Shown here piece by piece: positions 10,255-19,209 of a DNA stretch of 64,000 nt (the first letter of the stretch is position 1; each line of letters begins with the position of its first letter). The notes under the pieces are model-generated. The model did no database searches, was not told the DNA's origin, and worked only from the letters and a program-made list of their open reading frames with translations. Source of the stretch: Salidesulfovibrio onnuriiensis (GTDB lineage Bacteria; Desulfobacterota; Desulfovibrionia; Desulfovibrionales; Desulfovibrionaceae); NCBI RefSeq assembly GCF_008001235.1, contig NZ_CP040751.1, positions 248,001-312,000 of the forward strand, in the 5' to 3' direction. The position numbers and the translations under genes were made by a program.

Positions 10255-10470
10255 ATGAGACATACCTGTATCTTGTGCGGCAAGCAGATCGAGAACCACG
10301 ACTTCTTCATGGACTACGGCCAGGGGAACGTCTGCAGCACCTGCCTGGTGGGCCTGGAGGTACCGAACATGGGCATCTCCGCCCTGTTCATGCAGGACCA
10401 TTCCTGCGAAGCGCCCAAGTACGAGCCCAGCGAGGAACTCGTTCTGGAGGCCATGCAGGCTATCTCGTAA
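10255..10470 (+). CDS. Small CxxC/CxxC putative zinc-ribbon protein
   Basis: 71 aa. Two CxxC pairs, CILC near residues 5-8 and CSTC near 29-32, give a zinc-ribbon-like arrangement, followed by an acidic, hydrophobic tail. ATG 10255 follows a strong GGAGG site, and upstream in-frame codons are probably not translated. The function is unknown. It is divergent from the hybrid kinase and convergent with copZ, with two family A palindromes between it and copZ. Confidence 0.65.
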   Translation: MRHTCILCGKQIENHDFFMDYGQGNVCSTCLVGLEVPNMGISALFMQDHSCEAPKYEPSEELVLEAMQAIS

Positions 10471-10472
10471 AA

Positions 10473-10596
10473 CAGGCTGCCGACAAGGCGCCTGCTTCAT
10501 CGTTGCTGCGAAAAAGACTCACCCTTACGTGTGCATGATACGCGTCGGGCAAGTCTTTTCCTTGCGCCTTGAATACGATGCCCTCTTGCAAGCCTG
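10473..10596. repeat. Family A palindromic element, copy 2 (inverted)
   Basis: Begins three bases after the stop of the small CxxC gene. It reads in the opposite orientation to the others: the CGACGCGTATCATGCACACG core is on the minus strand. The outer stem is AAAGACT/AGTCTTTT, with end arms CAGGCT and AGCCTG. Flanks GCGCAAGG and CGCAGCAACG match the other copies. Confidence 0.75.
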
Positions 10597-10730
10597 CGGC
10601 TTGGCAAGGTCGCCTGGAAAAGTGCGTATATAAGGAATAATAAAAAGGCAGACCCGACGTGTATTCAAGCATACACGAGGGACTGCCCCTTTTGGAAACG
10701 ACGCCGTAGGCGTGCTCTCATCGGCAACCG
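10597..10730. repeat. Family A palindromic element, copy 3
   Basis: Core CGACGTGTATTcaagcATACACGAGGG with outer stem AAAAGGCAG/CTGCCCCTTTT. It ends immediately before the copZ stop codon at 10731. With copy 2 it fills the whole 260-bp gap between the convergent genes, in a head-to-head pair. Confidence 0.75.
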
Positions 10731-10928
10731 CTATTCCGTTTCAAAACCGATCTTCCTGATCGCCTCCTTGACGGCGTCCTCGGGAACCGGCTTTTCCTCG
10801 TCATACTTTGCAATGCCGCTGGCCAGGTCCACGGAGACGTTGATCACGCCGTCCAGGGCGTCCAGGGCATCGGTCACGGACTTGACGCAATGCTGGCAGC
10901 TCATGCCGTTCACTTTTACTTCCGCCAT
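10731..10928 (-). CDS. copZ: Copper chaperone, heavy-metal-associated domain
   Basis: 65-aa single HMA domain with the metal site GMSCQHC and the beta-alpha-beta-beta-alpha-beta pattern expected of CopZ/Atx1 proteins. It should carry Cu(I) in the cytosol and deliver it to the P-type ATPase encoded just upstream. The start follows an AAAGGAG site that overlaps the end of the ATPase gene, so translation is probably coupled. A family A palindrome abuts its stop codon. Confidence 0.88.
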   Translation of the reverse strand: MAEVKVNGMSCQHCVKSVTDALDALDGVINVSVDLASGIAKYDEEKPVPEDAVKEAIRKIGFETE

Positions 10929-10940
10929 ACCACAACTCCT

Positions 10941-13415
10941 TTATTTGTTTTCATAAAATCTTAACCGCAAGGCATTGGAAACCACGGTGACCGAGCTGCA
11001 GGCCATGGCCGTGCCCGCCATCATGGGGTTCAGGGTGGGCCCGCCGAAGGCGTGCAGCAGCCCGGCGGCAACCGGGATGCCGATGGTGTTGAAGGCAAAG
11101 GCCCAGAAAAGATTCTGCCTGATGTTGGCCATGGTGGCCCGGCTCAGGCCCAGGGCCGTGAGCAGCGCGTTCAGGTCGCCCTTCATAAGCACCACGTCGC
11201 CGGAATCCACGGCCACGTCGATGCCCGATCCCATGGCCAGGCCCAGGTCGGCCCGGGCCAGTGCGGGCGCATCGTTGATGCCGTCGCCCACCATGGCGGT
11301 CTTGAGGCCCTCGGCCTGGAGCTTCTCCACTTCCTCGGCCTTGCGGTCCGGCAGCACCTGGGCAATGACCCGGTCAATGCCGGCCTGGCGCGCCACGGCC
11401 TCGGCCGTGGTTTTGTTGTCGCCGGTGAGCATGATCACCTGCATGCCCATGGAATGCAGCCGGGAGACAACAGCCGGGGCCTCGTCGCGCAGCTTGTCCG
11501 CAATGCCGAACACCGCAGCCATCTTCCCGTCCACGGCCATGAACAGAGCGGTCATGCCCTGACCCGACAGGGCGTCGGCGGCCTTGACCACGGCATCGGA
11601 CGCCGCGTCCGGAATATCGCTTTCCCGCATGAACTCGGCGTTGCCCATGAGCACGTTGCGCCCGCCCGCAGTGGCCCGCAGTCCCCGCCCGGGAACGGCC
11701 TCGAAGGACTCGGGCTCGTTCATGGCCAGGCCTTTGGCAGCGGCCCCACGCAACAGGGCCTGCGCCAGGGGGTGTTCCGATTGCGACTCGGCAACGGCGG
11801 CCAGTTGCAGGGCCTCGTCCCCCGCCATGCCGTTGAACACGGAAGTCTCCACCAGTTCGGGCCTGCCGTGGGTCAGGGTGCCGGTCTTGTCGAAGACCAC
11901 GGCATTGATGCTTCCGGCCTCCTGCAGGGCCCGGCCGCTCTTGATGAGCACGCCCAGCTGCGCGCCCCGGCCCGTGCCCACCATGATGGAAACCGGCGTG
12001 GCCAGCCCCATGGCGCAGGGGCAGGCAATGACCATGACGGCCACGAAGATGCGCAGGCTGAACGGGAAGTCCGCCCCGCCCACCGTGAACCAGATCAGGC
12101 CCGAGGCTATGGCGATGCCGATGACCGCCGGAACGAAATAGTAGCTGATGCGGTCGGCCAGGTTGGCGATGGGGGCCTTGGAGCCCTGGGCCTCCTGCAC
12201 CAGGCGGATGATGCGGGCCAGCATGGTGTCCGCACCCACGCGCTCGGCGCGGACCGTGAGCGCGCCCGTGGTGTTGAGGGTGCCCCCGGCGACCGGGTCT
12301 CCCTCGTCCTTGGAAACGGGCACGGATTCACCCGTGAGCATGGACTCGTCCACGTGGGAACGGCCCGAAAGCACCACGGCGTCCACCGGGATGCGCTCTC
12401 CCGGCTTCACCAGCAGGGTGTCGCCCGGCTCCACCTCGTCCACGGGAATCTCGCGCTGTTCCCCGTCCGCGACTAGGGTGGCCGTATCCGGAGCCAGCTT
12501 CATGAGCGAGCGGATGGCGTCCGAGGTCTTGAGCTTGGACCGGGCCTCGAAATACTTGCCCAGGGAAATCATGGCGATCAGCACGGCGGCCGACTCGAAA
12601 TAGAGGTCCATGGCCCGTTCCACCGGCTCCACGCCCAGGAGGATCTCCAGGGTGTTCCACAGGGAATAGGCCAAGGCCGCGCCCGTGCCCACGGCCACCA
12701 GGGAATCCATGTTGGGGCCGCCGCGCAGCAGGGCCGGAATACCCTGGGTATAGAACCGCCTGCCGGACCAGACCACGGGCAGGGCCAGGCCGAGCTGAAC
12801 CAGGGCGAAGGTCAGCGGATGCATGAAGGGGTCGAGCCACAGGGGCAGGGGCATGCCCCACATGTGGCCCATGCTGAGGACCAGGAGCGGCAAGGCAAAG
12901 AGAAAGGCCGGGATGAGCTCCAGCTTCTGGGTGCGCAGCCGTTCCTCGGCCTCGCGGCGCTTTTCCTCGAAACGCGAGGTCCCGGCGCTCCGGGTCTCGG
13001 TGGTGAAGCCCGCGTCGTGGATGGCCTTGCGGATCTCGCGGCGGCCCACGACCTTGGGGTCGAATTCGAACCGGCCGGTCTCGGCGGCCAGGTTCACGCT
13101 GGCGCTCTCCACCCCGTCCAGGGCCGCGACCACCCGCTCGATGCGGGCCGAGCAGGCCGCGCAGTGCATGCCGCCGAGCCCCAGGTCCAGGGTTTCCCTG
13201 TCGGAGACGAATTCGGCCTCGAACCCGAGAGCCTTGATGCGGTTCCCCACCTCCGCGATGTTCAGCGAATCGGGGTCAAAGGAGAGATCCATGCTCTCCG
13301 CGGCCAGGTTCACGTTCACGTCCCGCACGCCCTCCATGCCGCCCACAACCCGCTCGATGCGGGCCGAACAGGCCGCGCAGTGCATGCCCTTGATATTGGC
13401 TTGAGCCTTGCTCAT
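10941..13415 (-). CDS. copA: Copper-exporting P1B-type ATPase
   Basis: 824 aa. Two N-terminal HMA domains (MHCAAC at 11-16 and again near 83-88) are followed by eight predicted membrane helices. Motifs include TGES (actuator), CPC ([11 protein letters not shown], the Cu(I) transport site), the phosphorylation site [15 protein letters not shown] (the P1B HP motif) and [11 protein letters not shown]. The CPC/HP combination with two CxxC HMAs indicates monovalent copper or silver export. ATG 13413-13415 has a GGAGAAAG site; the open frame extends further upstream but that part has out-of-frame composition. It is co-transcribed with copZ. Confidence 0.94.
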   Translation of the reverse strand: MSKAQANIKGMHCAACSARIERVVGGMEGVRDVNVNLAAESMDLSFDPDSLNIAEVGNRIKALGFEAEFVSDRETLDLGLGGMHCAACSARIERVVAALDGVESASVNLAAETGRFEFDPKVVGRREIRKAIHDAGFTTETRSAGTSRFEEKRREAEERLRTQKLELIPAFLFALPLLVLSMGHMWGMPLPLWLDPFMHPLTFALVQLGLALPVVWSGRRFYTQGIPALLRGGPNMDSLVAVGTGAALAYSLWNTLEILLGVEPVERAMDLYFESAAVLIAMISLGKYFEARSKLKTSDAIRSLMKLAPDTATLVADGEQREIPVDEVEPGDTLLVKPGERIPVDAVVLSGRSHVDESMLTGESVPVSKDEGDPVAGGTLNTTGALTVRAERVGADTMLARIIRLVQEAQGSKAPIANLADRISYYFVPAVIGIAIASGLIWFTVGGADFPFSLRIFVAVMVIACPCAMGLATPVSIMVGTGRGAQLGVLIKSGRALQEAGSINAVVFDKTGTLTHGRPELVETSVFNGMAGDEALQLAAVAESQSEHPLAQALLRGAAAKGLAMNEPESFEAVPGRGLRATAGGRNVLMGNAEFMRESDIPDAASDAVVKAADALSGQGMTALFMAVDGKMAAVFGIADKLRDEAPAVVSRLHSMGMQVIMLTGDNKTTAEAVARQAGIDRVIAQVLPDRKAEEVEKLQAEGLKTAMVGDGINDAPALARADLGLAMGSGIDVAVDSGDVVLMKGDLNALLTALGLSRATMANIRQNLFWAFAFNTIGIPVAAGLLHAFGGPTLNPMMAGTAMACSSVTVVSNALRLRFYENK

Positions 13416-13453
13416 GACTTCTTTCTCCAGAATGTCGGTGATCGAATCGTTCA

Positions 13454-13490
13454 GTTGAAAATAGTTATCAACGAAACAAAGGCAAGGCAA
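13454..13490 (-). promoter_or_regulatory. Candidate copA promoter with overlapping inverted repeat
   Basis: Minus strand TTGCCT (13485-13490), a 17-bp spacer and TAACTA (13462-13467), about 45 bp upstream of copA. An inverted repeat GTTGA-N9-TCAAC (13454-13472) covers the -10, so a repressor could occlude it. The 17-bp spacer argues against a CueR/MerR-type operator, which needs 19-20 bp. Confidence 0.4.
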
Positions 13491-13512
13491 GCGGCGAAAT
13501 AAAATTGGGAGG

Positions 13513-13923
13513 CTAGACCGCGGCCTTGAACATGGAGCCCGGGAGGGGCGCTTCGGGGGTGGTTGTCTGGCTGTAGGCGGCCAGGCCGCGGCGGCGCTGG
13601 AACAGGGAGGCGCACTCCCCGGAGCCGAAGGATGCCTGGCGGTCGTTGACGGCCTGCTGGGCCACCTGGGCCCGCAGCCCCTCGACCTGGCGTTCCGCGC
13701 CATAGGCGTTGGCCTTGCGGCGGCTTTCCGCGGCTTCGGGGGAAAGGGACTGGTCCAGTTCCATGTCCCGGGAGGAGAACTCGATGCCGAGTTTGCCCAG
13801 GGAAAAGCCCACGGTGCGGCATTTGAGCCGCGCACTGGGCGTTTCCCGGCCAGAGGCAGCGCCGCTTCCCTGCGCGGGAATGGCCTGCGTCCGCTGGTAC
13901 TGCCGGATGGCATCGACGTTCAT
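13513..13923 (-). CDS. Conserved-looking hypothetical protein
   Basis: 136 aa, starting [18 protein letters not shown], hydrophilic, with no signal peptide or transmembrane segment. The middle (about 60-90) is rich in Glu, Arg and Ala and probably helical. Its start has only a GTGAGGG-like ribosome site. It lies upstream of copA in the same direction, but a likely promoter separates them. I do not recognise the family. Confidence 0.55.
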   Translation of the reverse strand: MNVDAIRQYQRTQAIPAQGSGAASGRETPSARLKCRTVGFSLGKLGIEFSSRDMELDQSLSPEAAESRRKANAYGAERQVEGLRAQVAQQAVNDRQASFGSGECASLFQRRRGLAAYSQTTTPEAPLPGSMFKAAV

Positions 13924-14103
13924 GGCAAACCCTCACCAATCCCGGCTTTTTTCCCATAAAAAAAGCCAGGACACGAAACCGTGCCCGGCTGTCCCTACGG
14001 CCCTGTGCCGCCCTCACTCCAGAAGGGACGCTCGGCGGCCTTCCCGCTCCTTCGGAAAAGCCGATACATTAATCAATATTTCATATAGCAATTCGCGCTT
14101 CAT

Positions 14104-14135
14104 TTGACAAGAGGCACGCTTGTTTGTAACCAAAC
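14104..14135 (+). promoter_or_regulatory. Candidate nfnAB promoter with palindrome over the -10
   Basis: TTGACA (14104-14109), a 17-bp spacer and TAACCA (14127-14132). A perfect 5-4-5 inverted repeat GTTTG-TAAC-CAAAC (14122-14135) covers the -10 box and could be a repressor operator. The same TTGACA-N17-TAACCA arrangement occurs upstream of hisS. Confidence 0.45.
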
Positions 14136-14199
14136 TAGCCCGGTCTTCCCCAAGCCGGACAACACCTTTCAACCCCCAATTTCAGGACAGGCAGTAATC

Positions 14200-15054
14200 A
14201 TGGGATACAAGATCTTGCACAAAAAGGAGCTGATCCCCGGCCAGACTTCGCTTCTGGTCATAGATGCTCCGCAAATCGCGAAAAAGGCACAACCCGGAAA
14301 CTTCGTCATATTGCGGATTGACGAGCAGGGAGAGCGGGTTCCCTTGACCATCGCCGACAAGGACCGCGAAGCGGGCACCATCACCATCGTCTACCTGGTG
14401 GTGGGCAAGTCCACGGCCCAGCTCCAGACGCTGAACGAGGGCGACGAGATCCTCGACGTCTGCGGCCCGCTGGGCAAGCCGACCCATATCGAAAAGCAGG
14501 GCACTGTCATCTGCGTGGGCGGCGGCACGGGCATTGCGGCCATGCACCACATCGCCAAGGGGCACCACGAGGCGGGCAACCACGTGGTGGCCATCATCGG
14601 CGCGCGCACCGAGGAGCTGCTCCTGTTCCAATGCGAACTGGACGGTTTCTGTCCCGAAGTCCTGGTGGCCACGGACGACGGTTCCGTGGGGCACAAGGGC
14701 TTTGTCACCGAAGTGCTCAAGAAGCGCCTGGAAGAGGACAAGAACGTCTCCGAAGTGGTGGCCATCGGTCCCGTGCCCATGATGGAGGCCGTGGCCAAGG
14801 TCACCAAGGAATTCGGCGTCAAGACCACGGTCAGCCTCAACTCCATCATGGTGGACGGCATCGGCATGTGCGGAGCCTGCCGCTGCACCGTGGGCGGGGA
14901 AACCAAATTTGCTTGTGTGGATGGCCCGGAATTCGACGGCCAGCAGGTGGATTTCGCCGAGCTCAAGTCCCGCCTCTGGCAGTTCCGGGACCAGGAGCAG
15001 AAATCCATGGACGGGTTCAAGCAGGAGGGAGGGTGTCGCTGCCATGGCAAATAA
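14200..15054 (+). CDS. nfnA: NADH-dependent ferredoxin:NADP oxidoreductase / sulfide dehydrogenase, FAD and [2Fe-2S] subunit
   Basis: 284 aa, ferredoxin reductase-like. The FAD-binding barrel at 1-95 includes RVPLTIAD, and the NAD(P)-binding fold contains CVGGGTGIAAMHHIAKG. The C-terminal cysteine cluster GMCGACRCTVGG plus FACVDGP matches the dihydroorotate-dehydrogenase electron-transfer family [2Fe-2S] site. With the next gene it forms the NfnAB (SudAB) type enzyme that couples NADH, reduced ferredoxin and NADP by electron bifurcation. ATG 14200 follows AGGACAG; the preceding in-frame stretch contains the promoter and is not coding. It overlaps nfnB by 11 bp. Confidence 0.88.
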   Translation: MGYKILHKKELIPGQTSLLVIDAPQIAKKAQPGNFVILRIDEQGERVPLTIADKDREAGTITIVYLVVGKSTAQLQTLNEGDEILDVCGPLGKPTHIEKQGTVICVGGGTGIAAMHHIAKGHHEAGNHVVAIIGARTEELLLFQCELDGFCPEVLVATDDGSVGHKGFVTEVLKKRLEEDKNVSEVVAIGPVPMMEAVAKVTKEFGVKTTVSLNSIMVDGIGMCGACRCTVGGETKFACVDGPEFDGQQVDFAELKSRLWQFRDQEQKSMDGFKQEGGCRCHGK

Positions 15055-16468
15055 TACCCCCAAGAAACCCTCCAAGGTCGGCCCGCGCGTGCCCATGCCC
15101 GAGCAGCCGGCGCAGGAACGCATCCGCAATTTCAATGAAGTGGCCCTGGGATACACCCGCGAGCAGGCCATGGCCGAGGCGCAGCGCTGCCTGCAATGCA
15201 AGAAGCCCCTGTGCCAGAAGGGCTGCCCCGTGGAAATCGACATCAAGGGCTTTATCGGCAAGATCTGCGAAAACGATCTGGAAGGCGCCTACAGCACCAT
15301 CCTGGGCACCAACTCCCTGCCCGCGGTCTGCGGCCGGGTCTGCCCCCAGGAAAACCAGTGCGAAGGCATGTGCATCCTGGGCAAGAAGAACGAGCCCGTG
15401 GCCATCGGCCGCCTGGAGCGCTTCGTGGCCGACACCTTCCACGCCGACGACGCCTGCGAGGAGATCACCGGCACCCACGCCTGCGCCATGGAGCGCGAGG
15501 ACCTCAAGGTGGCCTGCATCGGCGCGGGCCCCTCGTCCCTGACCGTGGCCGGGAACCTGGCCTCCAAGGGCATCAGGGTCAAGGTCTTCGAGGCCCTGCA
15601 CGAGCCGGGCGGCGTGCTCATCTACGGCATTCCCGAATTCCGCCTGCCCAAGGCGATCGTGGCCAAGGAAGTGGCCGCGCTCAAGGCCCTGGGCGTGGAA
15701 ATCGTCACCAACTGGGTCGGCGGCAAGACCATCACCATCCAGGACCTGCTCAACGAGGGATACGACGCCATCTTCATCGGCGTGGGCGCGGGCCTGCCCC
15801 GCTTCCTGAACATCCCGGGCGAAAACTTGGTGGGCGTGTTCTCGGCCAACGAATACCTGACCCGCGTCAACCTCGGCCGGGCCTACAACTTCCCGGACTA
15901 CGACACCCCCACCTACATGGGCAGGAATGTGGCCGTGCTCGGCGGCGGCAACGTGGCCATGGACGCGGCCCGCACGGCCCAGCGCATGGGCGCGGACAAG
16001 GTGTCCATCGTCTACCGCCGCACGCAGGATGAAATGCCCGCGCGCCTGGAAGAGCTGCACCACGCCATCGAGGAAGGCATCGAGATCAAGGCCCTGTGCG
16101 GCCCGCTGGCCTTCAACGGCGACGACAAGGGCAACCTCGTGTCCATGACCGTTCAGCGCATGGAGCTGGGCGAGCCCGACGCGTCCGGCCGCCGCAGCCC
16201 GGTCTGCATCGAAGGGGCCACCGAGGACGTGCCGTGCGACATGGCCATCATCGCCGTGGGCACGCGCCCGAACCCGATCCTGCTCGAAGCCACCCCGGAC
16301 ATGGAGCTCAACAAGTGGGGCTACATCCAGGCCGACGAGAAGACCGGCGAAACCTCCATCCCCAACGTCTTTGCCGGCGGCGACATCGTCACCGGCGCGG
16401 CCACGGTCATCTCGGCCATGGGCGCCGGACGCCGCGCGGCCATGGAAATCGCCAAGCGGCTGCTGTAA
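15044..16468 (+). CDS. nfnB: NADPH-binding flavoprotein subunit of NfnAB (glutamate synthase small-subunit family)
   Basis: 474 aa. The N-terminal Fe-S region (CLQCKKPLCQKGCPVEID; CGRVCPQENQCEGMC) ligates [4Fe-4S] clusters. An FAD Rossmann motif GAGPSSLTVAGNLA and an NADPH Rossmann motif GGGNVAMDAARTAQRMG follow, and a C-terminal FAD clamp ends NVFAGGDIVTGAATV. Such proteins are often labelled GltA, but the overlapping partner without a large glutamate synthase subunit points to NfnB/sulfide dehydrogenase alpha. ATG 15044 has an AGGAGG site inside nfnA. Confidence 0.88.
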   Translation: MANNTPKKPSKVGPRVPMPEQPAQERIRNFNEVALGYTREQAMAEAQRCLQCKKPLCQKGCPVEIDIKGFIGKICENDLEGAYSTILGTNSLPAVCGRVCPQENQCEGMCILGKKNEPVAIGRLERFVADTFHADDACEEITGTHACAMEREDLKVACIGAGPSSLTVAGNLASKGIRVKVFEALHEPGGVLIYGIPEFRLPKAIVAKEVAALKALGVEIVTNWVGGKTITIQDLLNEGYDAIFIGVGAGLPRFLNIPGENLVGVFSANEYLTRVNLGRAYNFPDYDTPTYMGRNVAVLGGGNVAMDAARTAQRMGADKVSIVYRRTQDEMPARLEELHHAIEEGIEIKALCGPLAFNGDDKGNLVSMTVQRMELGEPDASGRRSPVCIEGATEDVPCDMAIIAVGTRPNPILLEATPDMELNKWGYIQADEKTGETSIPNVFAGGDIVTGAATVISAMGAGRRAAMEIAKRLL

Positions 16469-16482
16469 TTCATCAAGACTTC

Positions 16483-16520
16483 ATGGGGGCGAAACCTTTT
16501 TCAAAAGGTTTCGCCCCCAT
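16483..16520. terminator. Terminator after nfnAB (family B hairpin)
   Basis: A perfect inverted repeat ATGGGGGCGAAACCTTTT with its complement, followed by ACCCCCACTTCCAAAACTTTTT. The hairpin sequence differs from those at 5348 and 20501, but the trailing C-rich/CCAAAACTTTT segment is shared. Confidence 0.8.
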
Positions 16521-16546
16521 ACCCCCACTTCCAAAACTTTTTGTCG

Positions 16547-16569
16547 ACACGCCTTCCGGCGTGTTTTTT
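16547..16569 (+). terminator. Second hairpin terminator after nfnAB
   Basis: ACACGCCttccGGCGTGT followed by seven Ts. An identical hairpin occurs at 17740-17763, after the next gene. Confidence 0.7.
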
Positions 16570-16598
16570 TATGTGCCCTGCGCCATTTCCTCCCACGC

Positions 16599-16627
16599 TT
16601 GACGGGTTTTACGGCTCAGCGTATTGG
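16599..16627 (+). promoter_or_regulatory. Candidate sigma-70 promoter for the 16678 lipoprotein gene
   Basis: TTGACG (16599-16604), a 17-bp spacer and TATTGG (16622-16627), about 50 bp upstream of the start. GGAGAGAGAGG precedes the ATG. Confidence 0.45.
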
Positions 16628-16677
16628 CACCCTTCTAGTCTTGAAGCAATCATATATATACGATCTGGAGAGAGAGG

Positions 16678-17682
16678 ATGAAAAAGGTCTTTTTTGCTGT
16701 ACTGCTGTTGATGATGTTGGCTGGCTATGGCTGCGCCCCCACTGTCTGCCCGCCCCTTCCCGAACCGAAGGCTTATATCTCGACACAGCCCCCAAAGGTG
16801 AGGATTGCCGGGGTTCTCATCCAGGAGCCTCGTGGCATGAAATCAAATGACAGCGGGATGCCAGGGAACGACCTGCGGGCGGCCATGGCGGCAGGACAGA
16901 AAAACAACTACTACACCCAGGTTAAAACTATTGTAGCAGACGCTCTCTCAAAAGCTGACGGGTCGGATAAGACTGCCCCTGTCTATTCTGTCAGGGTGAC
17001 AATTTCTGCCCTGCGCCCCGGCCATGTAAGCCTGCTATCCCTCAAAACCGAAGCCCTTTTTGCCGCCGACTATGAACTGATTGACGCCAAGACAGGTGCC
17101 TCTGTCGCTTCCGGTTCCTATAAAAACGTCGTGGATTTTGAACTCGGCGAGTGCTCCACCAACTGCATTACCCAGGCTCCCGGGGTGGAAGCACTGCACC
17201 GGGCCATCAGCCGATGCACCGAAGACTTCATCAAAGACATCAGCAAAGCAAACCTTGCTTCCGCCCCCACCCAAAAAGCGCACATTGACGGCACGCTAAT
17301 GGATATCTTTGCAAATTCCGGCAATGACAGTCGTATTTCAGGAAGAGATTTCGACGCAATTGCACAGAACCTCTGGCTCCTGGGCAACATCAAATTTATC
17401 GTGCCGAACAAGGCCTTTCTGAAAATCCACAAAGGGAAACTGTTCACCCACTCCCCTGACAACGAATACACAATTGAGATCATCGCTCACGACTACGAGT
17501 ACGATAATGGATTCTTTACAACCGACTTTTTCTATGAAGCCGAAAACATCATTTATCGAAATGGAGTAAAAGTGGGCAGCTTCATGTTCTCAACCAAGGA
17601 GTATGATGACTTGAAGCCAGAAGAGGCTTTCAAAATTCATTCGGGAAAAATCGTGGAATACCTCAAGGCGTTCAAGATATAG
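16678..17682 (+). CDS. Predicted lipoprotein, unknown function
   Basis: 334 aa. The signal MKKVFFAVLLLMMLAGYGC ends in a lipobox-like AGYGC, with Cys19 as the probable lipidated residue, followed by a Pro-rich linker. The body has no recognised domain. Residues about 75-190 have the look of a periplasmic beta/alpha domain similar to other orphan envelope lipoproteins. Codon use is more AT-rich than that of the flanking nfn and DUF116 genes, so it may be a newer acquisition. It is monocistronic, with its own promoter and two terminators. Confidence 0.6.
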   Translation: MKKVFFAVLLLMMLAGYGCAPTVCPPLPEPKAYISTQPPKVRIAGVLIQEPRGMKSNDSGMPGNDLRAAMAAGQKNNYYTQVKTIVADALSKADGSDKTAPVYSVRVTISALRPGHVSLLSLKTEALFAADYELIDAKTGASVASGSYKNVVDFELGECSTNCITQAPGVEALHRAISRCTEDFIKDISKANLASAPTQKAHIDGTLMDIFANSGNDSRISGRDFDAIAQNLWLLGNIKFIVPNKAFLKIHKGKLFTHSPDNEYTIEIIAHDYEYDNGFFTTDFFYEAENIIYRNGVKVGSFMFSTKEYDDLKPEEAFKIHSGKIVEYLKAFKI

Positions 17683-17687
17683 CCAAC

Positions 17688-17722
17688 AAAGGGGAGGCCC
17701 ATGTCCTTCGGGCCTCTCCTTT
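17688..17722. terminator. Hairpin terminator after the 16678 gene
   Basis: AAAGGGGAGGCCC paired with GGGCCTCTCCTTT around a 9-nt loop, starting 6 bp after the stop. A-rich on one side and T-rich on the other. Confidence 0.75.
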
Positions 17723-17739
17723 CCCACAAGCTCAAACCA

Positions 17740-17763
17740 ACACGCCTTCCGGCGTGTTTTTTT
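17740..17763 (+). terminator. Second terminator, same sequence as the one after nfnB
   Basis: AACACGCCttccGGCGTGTTTTTTT, a duplicate of the hairpin at 16547-16569. Confidence 0.7.
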
Positions 17764-18102
17764 GTGCGTTCGCACAATTCCGACGGACAAAACTTACATT
17801 CTAATCTCCCTCTCCCGCCGCCGTATATAGTAAAAAGAAGGAGAGGGAGGGGCAGCAGGCCACTCTCTTTCCGTCCTTTCCTCAAATGGTTCTCGAAAAA
17901 GCTGAGGTGCACAGTACTTTTTTGATTCGGCTGAAAGCCGACATGCACCTATCGCTTTTATGAAAAATCTAGGCAATTTCAAGGCAGCGATTAGCCCTCT
18001 GGGAATAGCAGGGCGGCCAGAATCCCCAATAAAACCATTCACAACCACCCAACTTTCCGGTAGTAGACGGCCCTTCCGCTTCCACGTACACTTATCGCCG
18101 AA
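17764..18102. other. Intergenic region of ~340 bp with a recurrent box
   Basis: No convincing gene. It contains an inverted copy (about 17882-17904) of a box also present at 48444-48470 and 54672-54698, with core TTCGAGAACCATTTT. A small GGAGAGGGAGGGG tract at 17842 pairs weakly with CCCTCTCCC at 17808. The remainder is of mixed composition with no evident promoter for the DUF116 gene. Confidence 0.4.
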
Positions 18103-18930
18103 ATGATCGCACCGAAACAAATCAGAAGAACCAGAAAGCGCCTGTTCATCGGCCTGATCAGCGCGGCCTGCTTTGTGGTCTGCCTGCTGCTCATGCTGCT
18201 CTGGCTCATCCCCTATATCGGCCTCGACGCCATCCACCCGGTGGCGAAATGGATTCTCGGCGGCCTGCTCGTCTTCCTGGGCGGGTTCGTGTGCTGGGCC
18301 TACTGGGGCCTGTTCCTGAACATCGTGCTCAAGCGCCCCATCCCGGGCTCGCGCCGCTTCCGGGGCCTGGCCATCAAGCTCTTCCTGCCCCTCATGGTCC
18401 TGGTGGGCAAGGGGCTCGGCATCGACAAGAAGGCCATCATGCTCTCCTTTGTCAGCGTCAACAACGAGCTGGTGCTGGCCGAGGCAAGCCGCTACGACCC
18501 CAAGGACATCCTGCTGCTCATGCCGCACTGTCTGCAATGCAGCACCTGCGACAAGCGCCTGACCTACGACATCAACAATTGCAAACGCTGCGGCAAGTGC
18601 CCCATCGCCGGGCTCCTGGACCTGCACGACAAGTACGGCGTGCACCTGGCCGTGGCCACGGGCGGCACCATCGCCCGGCGCATCGTGGTCCAGCTCCGGC
18701 CCAAGCTCATCATTGCAGTGGCCTGCCAGCGCGACCTTTCCAGCGGCATCCAGGACACCTATCCCCTGCCCGTGTTCGGCGTGCTCAACGAGCGGCCCAA
18801 CGGCCCCTGCCTGGACACCACCGTGGACCTGGAGCTGGTGGAGCAGGCCCTGCACCGCTTCCTGCGGGAGGATGCCCGGTCCCGCCCCAAGGGCGTGGCC
18901 ATCGGTACGGGCGAGGCAGTTAAGTTGTAG
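18103..18930 (+). CDS. DUF116 membrane protein with cysteine-rich domain
   Basis: 275 aa. Two or three N-terminal membrane helices (about 13-35, 47-69, 84-106) are followed by the DUF116 domain. That domain has a dense cysteine cluster, PHCLQCSTC and NCKRCGKCPIAG, suggesting an Fe-S or zinc site, then a Rossmann-like segment (VHLAVATGGTIARR; IIAVACQRDL). The molecular function of DUF116 is not established. In related genomes it commonly sits by fmt and rsmB, and rsmB follows here. Confidence 0.8.
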   Translation: MIAPKQIRRTRKRLFIGLISAACFVVCLLLMLLWLIPYIGLDAIHPVAKWILGGLLVFLGGFVCWAYWGLFLNIVLKRPIPGSRRFRGLAIKLFLPLMVLVGKGLGIDKKAIMLSFVSVNNELVLAEASRYDPKDILLLMPHCLQCSTCDKRLTYDINNCKRCGKCPIAGLLDLHDKYGVHLAVATGGTIARRIVVQLRPKLIIAVACQRDLSSGIQDTYPLPVFGVLNERPNGPCLDTTVDLELVEQALHRFLREDARSRPKGVAIGTGEAVKL

Positions 18931-19209
18931 GGTCGCCCAAGACTTTTGCCTTGAACTCTTCCCCAAAGGCTCCTATTGTCCCAGCATCCGGAATAATGGC
19001 AGAGGCTGGCGCTTTTCGCGCCGCGGCCTCGTTGAATCGCGAAGAACCTTGAACGGCCTGGAGGTCGATATGCGTCAGTTTCCGGAACGCACCGGTCCGC
19101 GCCGCCCTTCCTGCGGCGGCAAACACGGCGGCCGCTTCCCCGAACCATCCCGATCCTTCGGGCGCATCCGCGTGCCCGTGAACCATGCGCCGCGCGCCAG
19201 GAGCTAGCC

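Noticed and set aside
19070-19207. 45-codon plus-strand frame with GGAGG before its ATG, upstream of rsmB
   Set aside because: Very basic, Pro/Arg-rich peptide with no conserved features visible; could be chance in GC-rich DNA.
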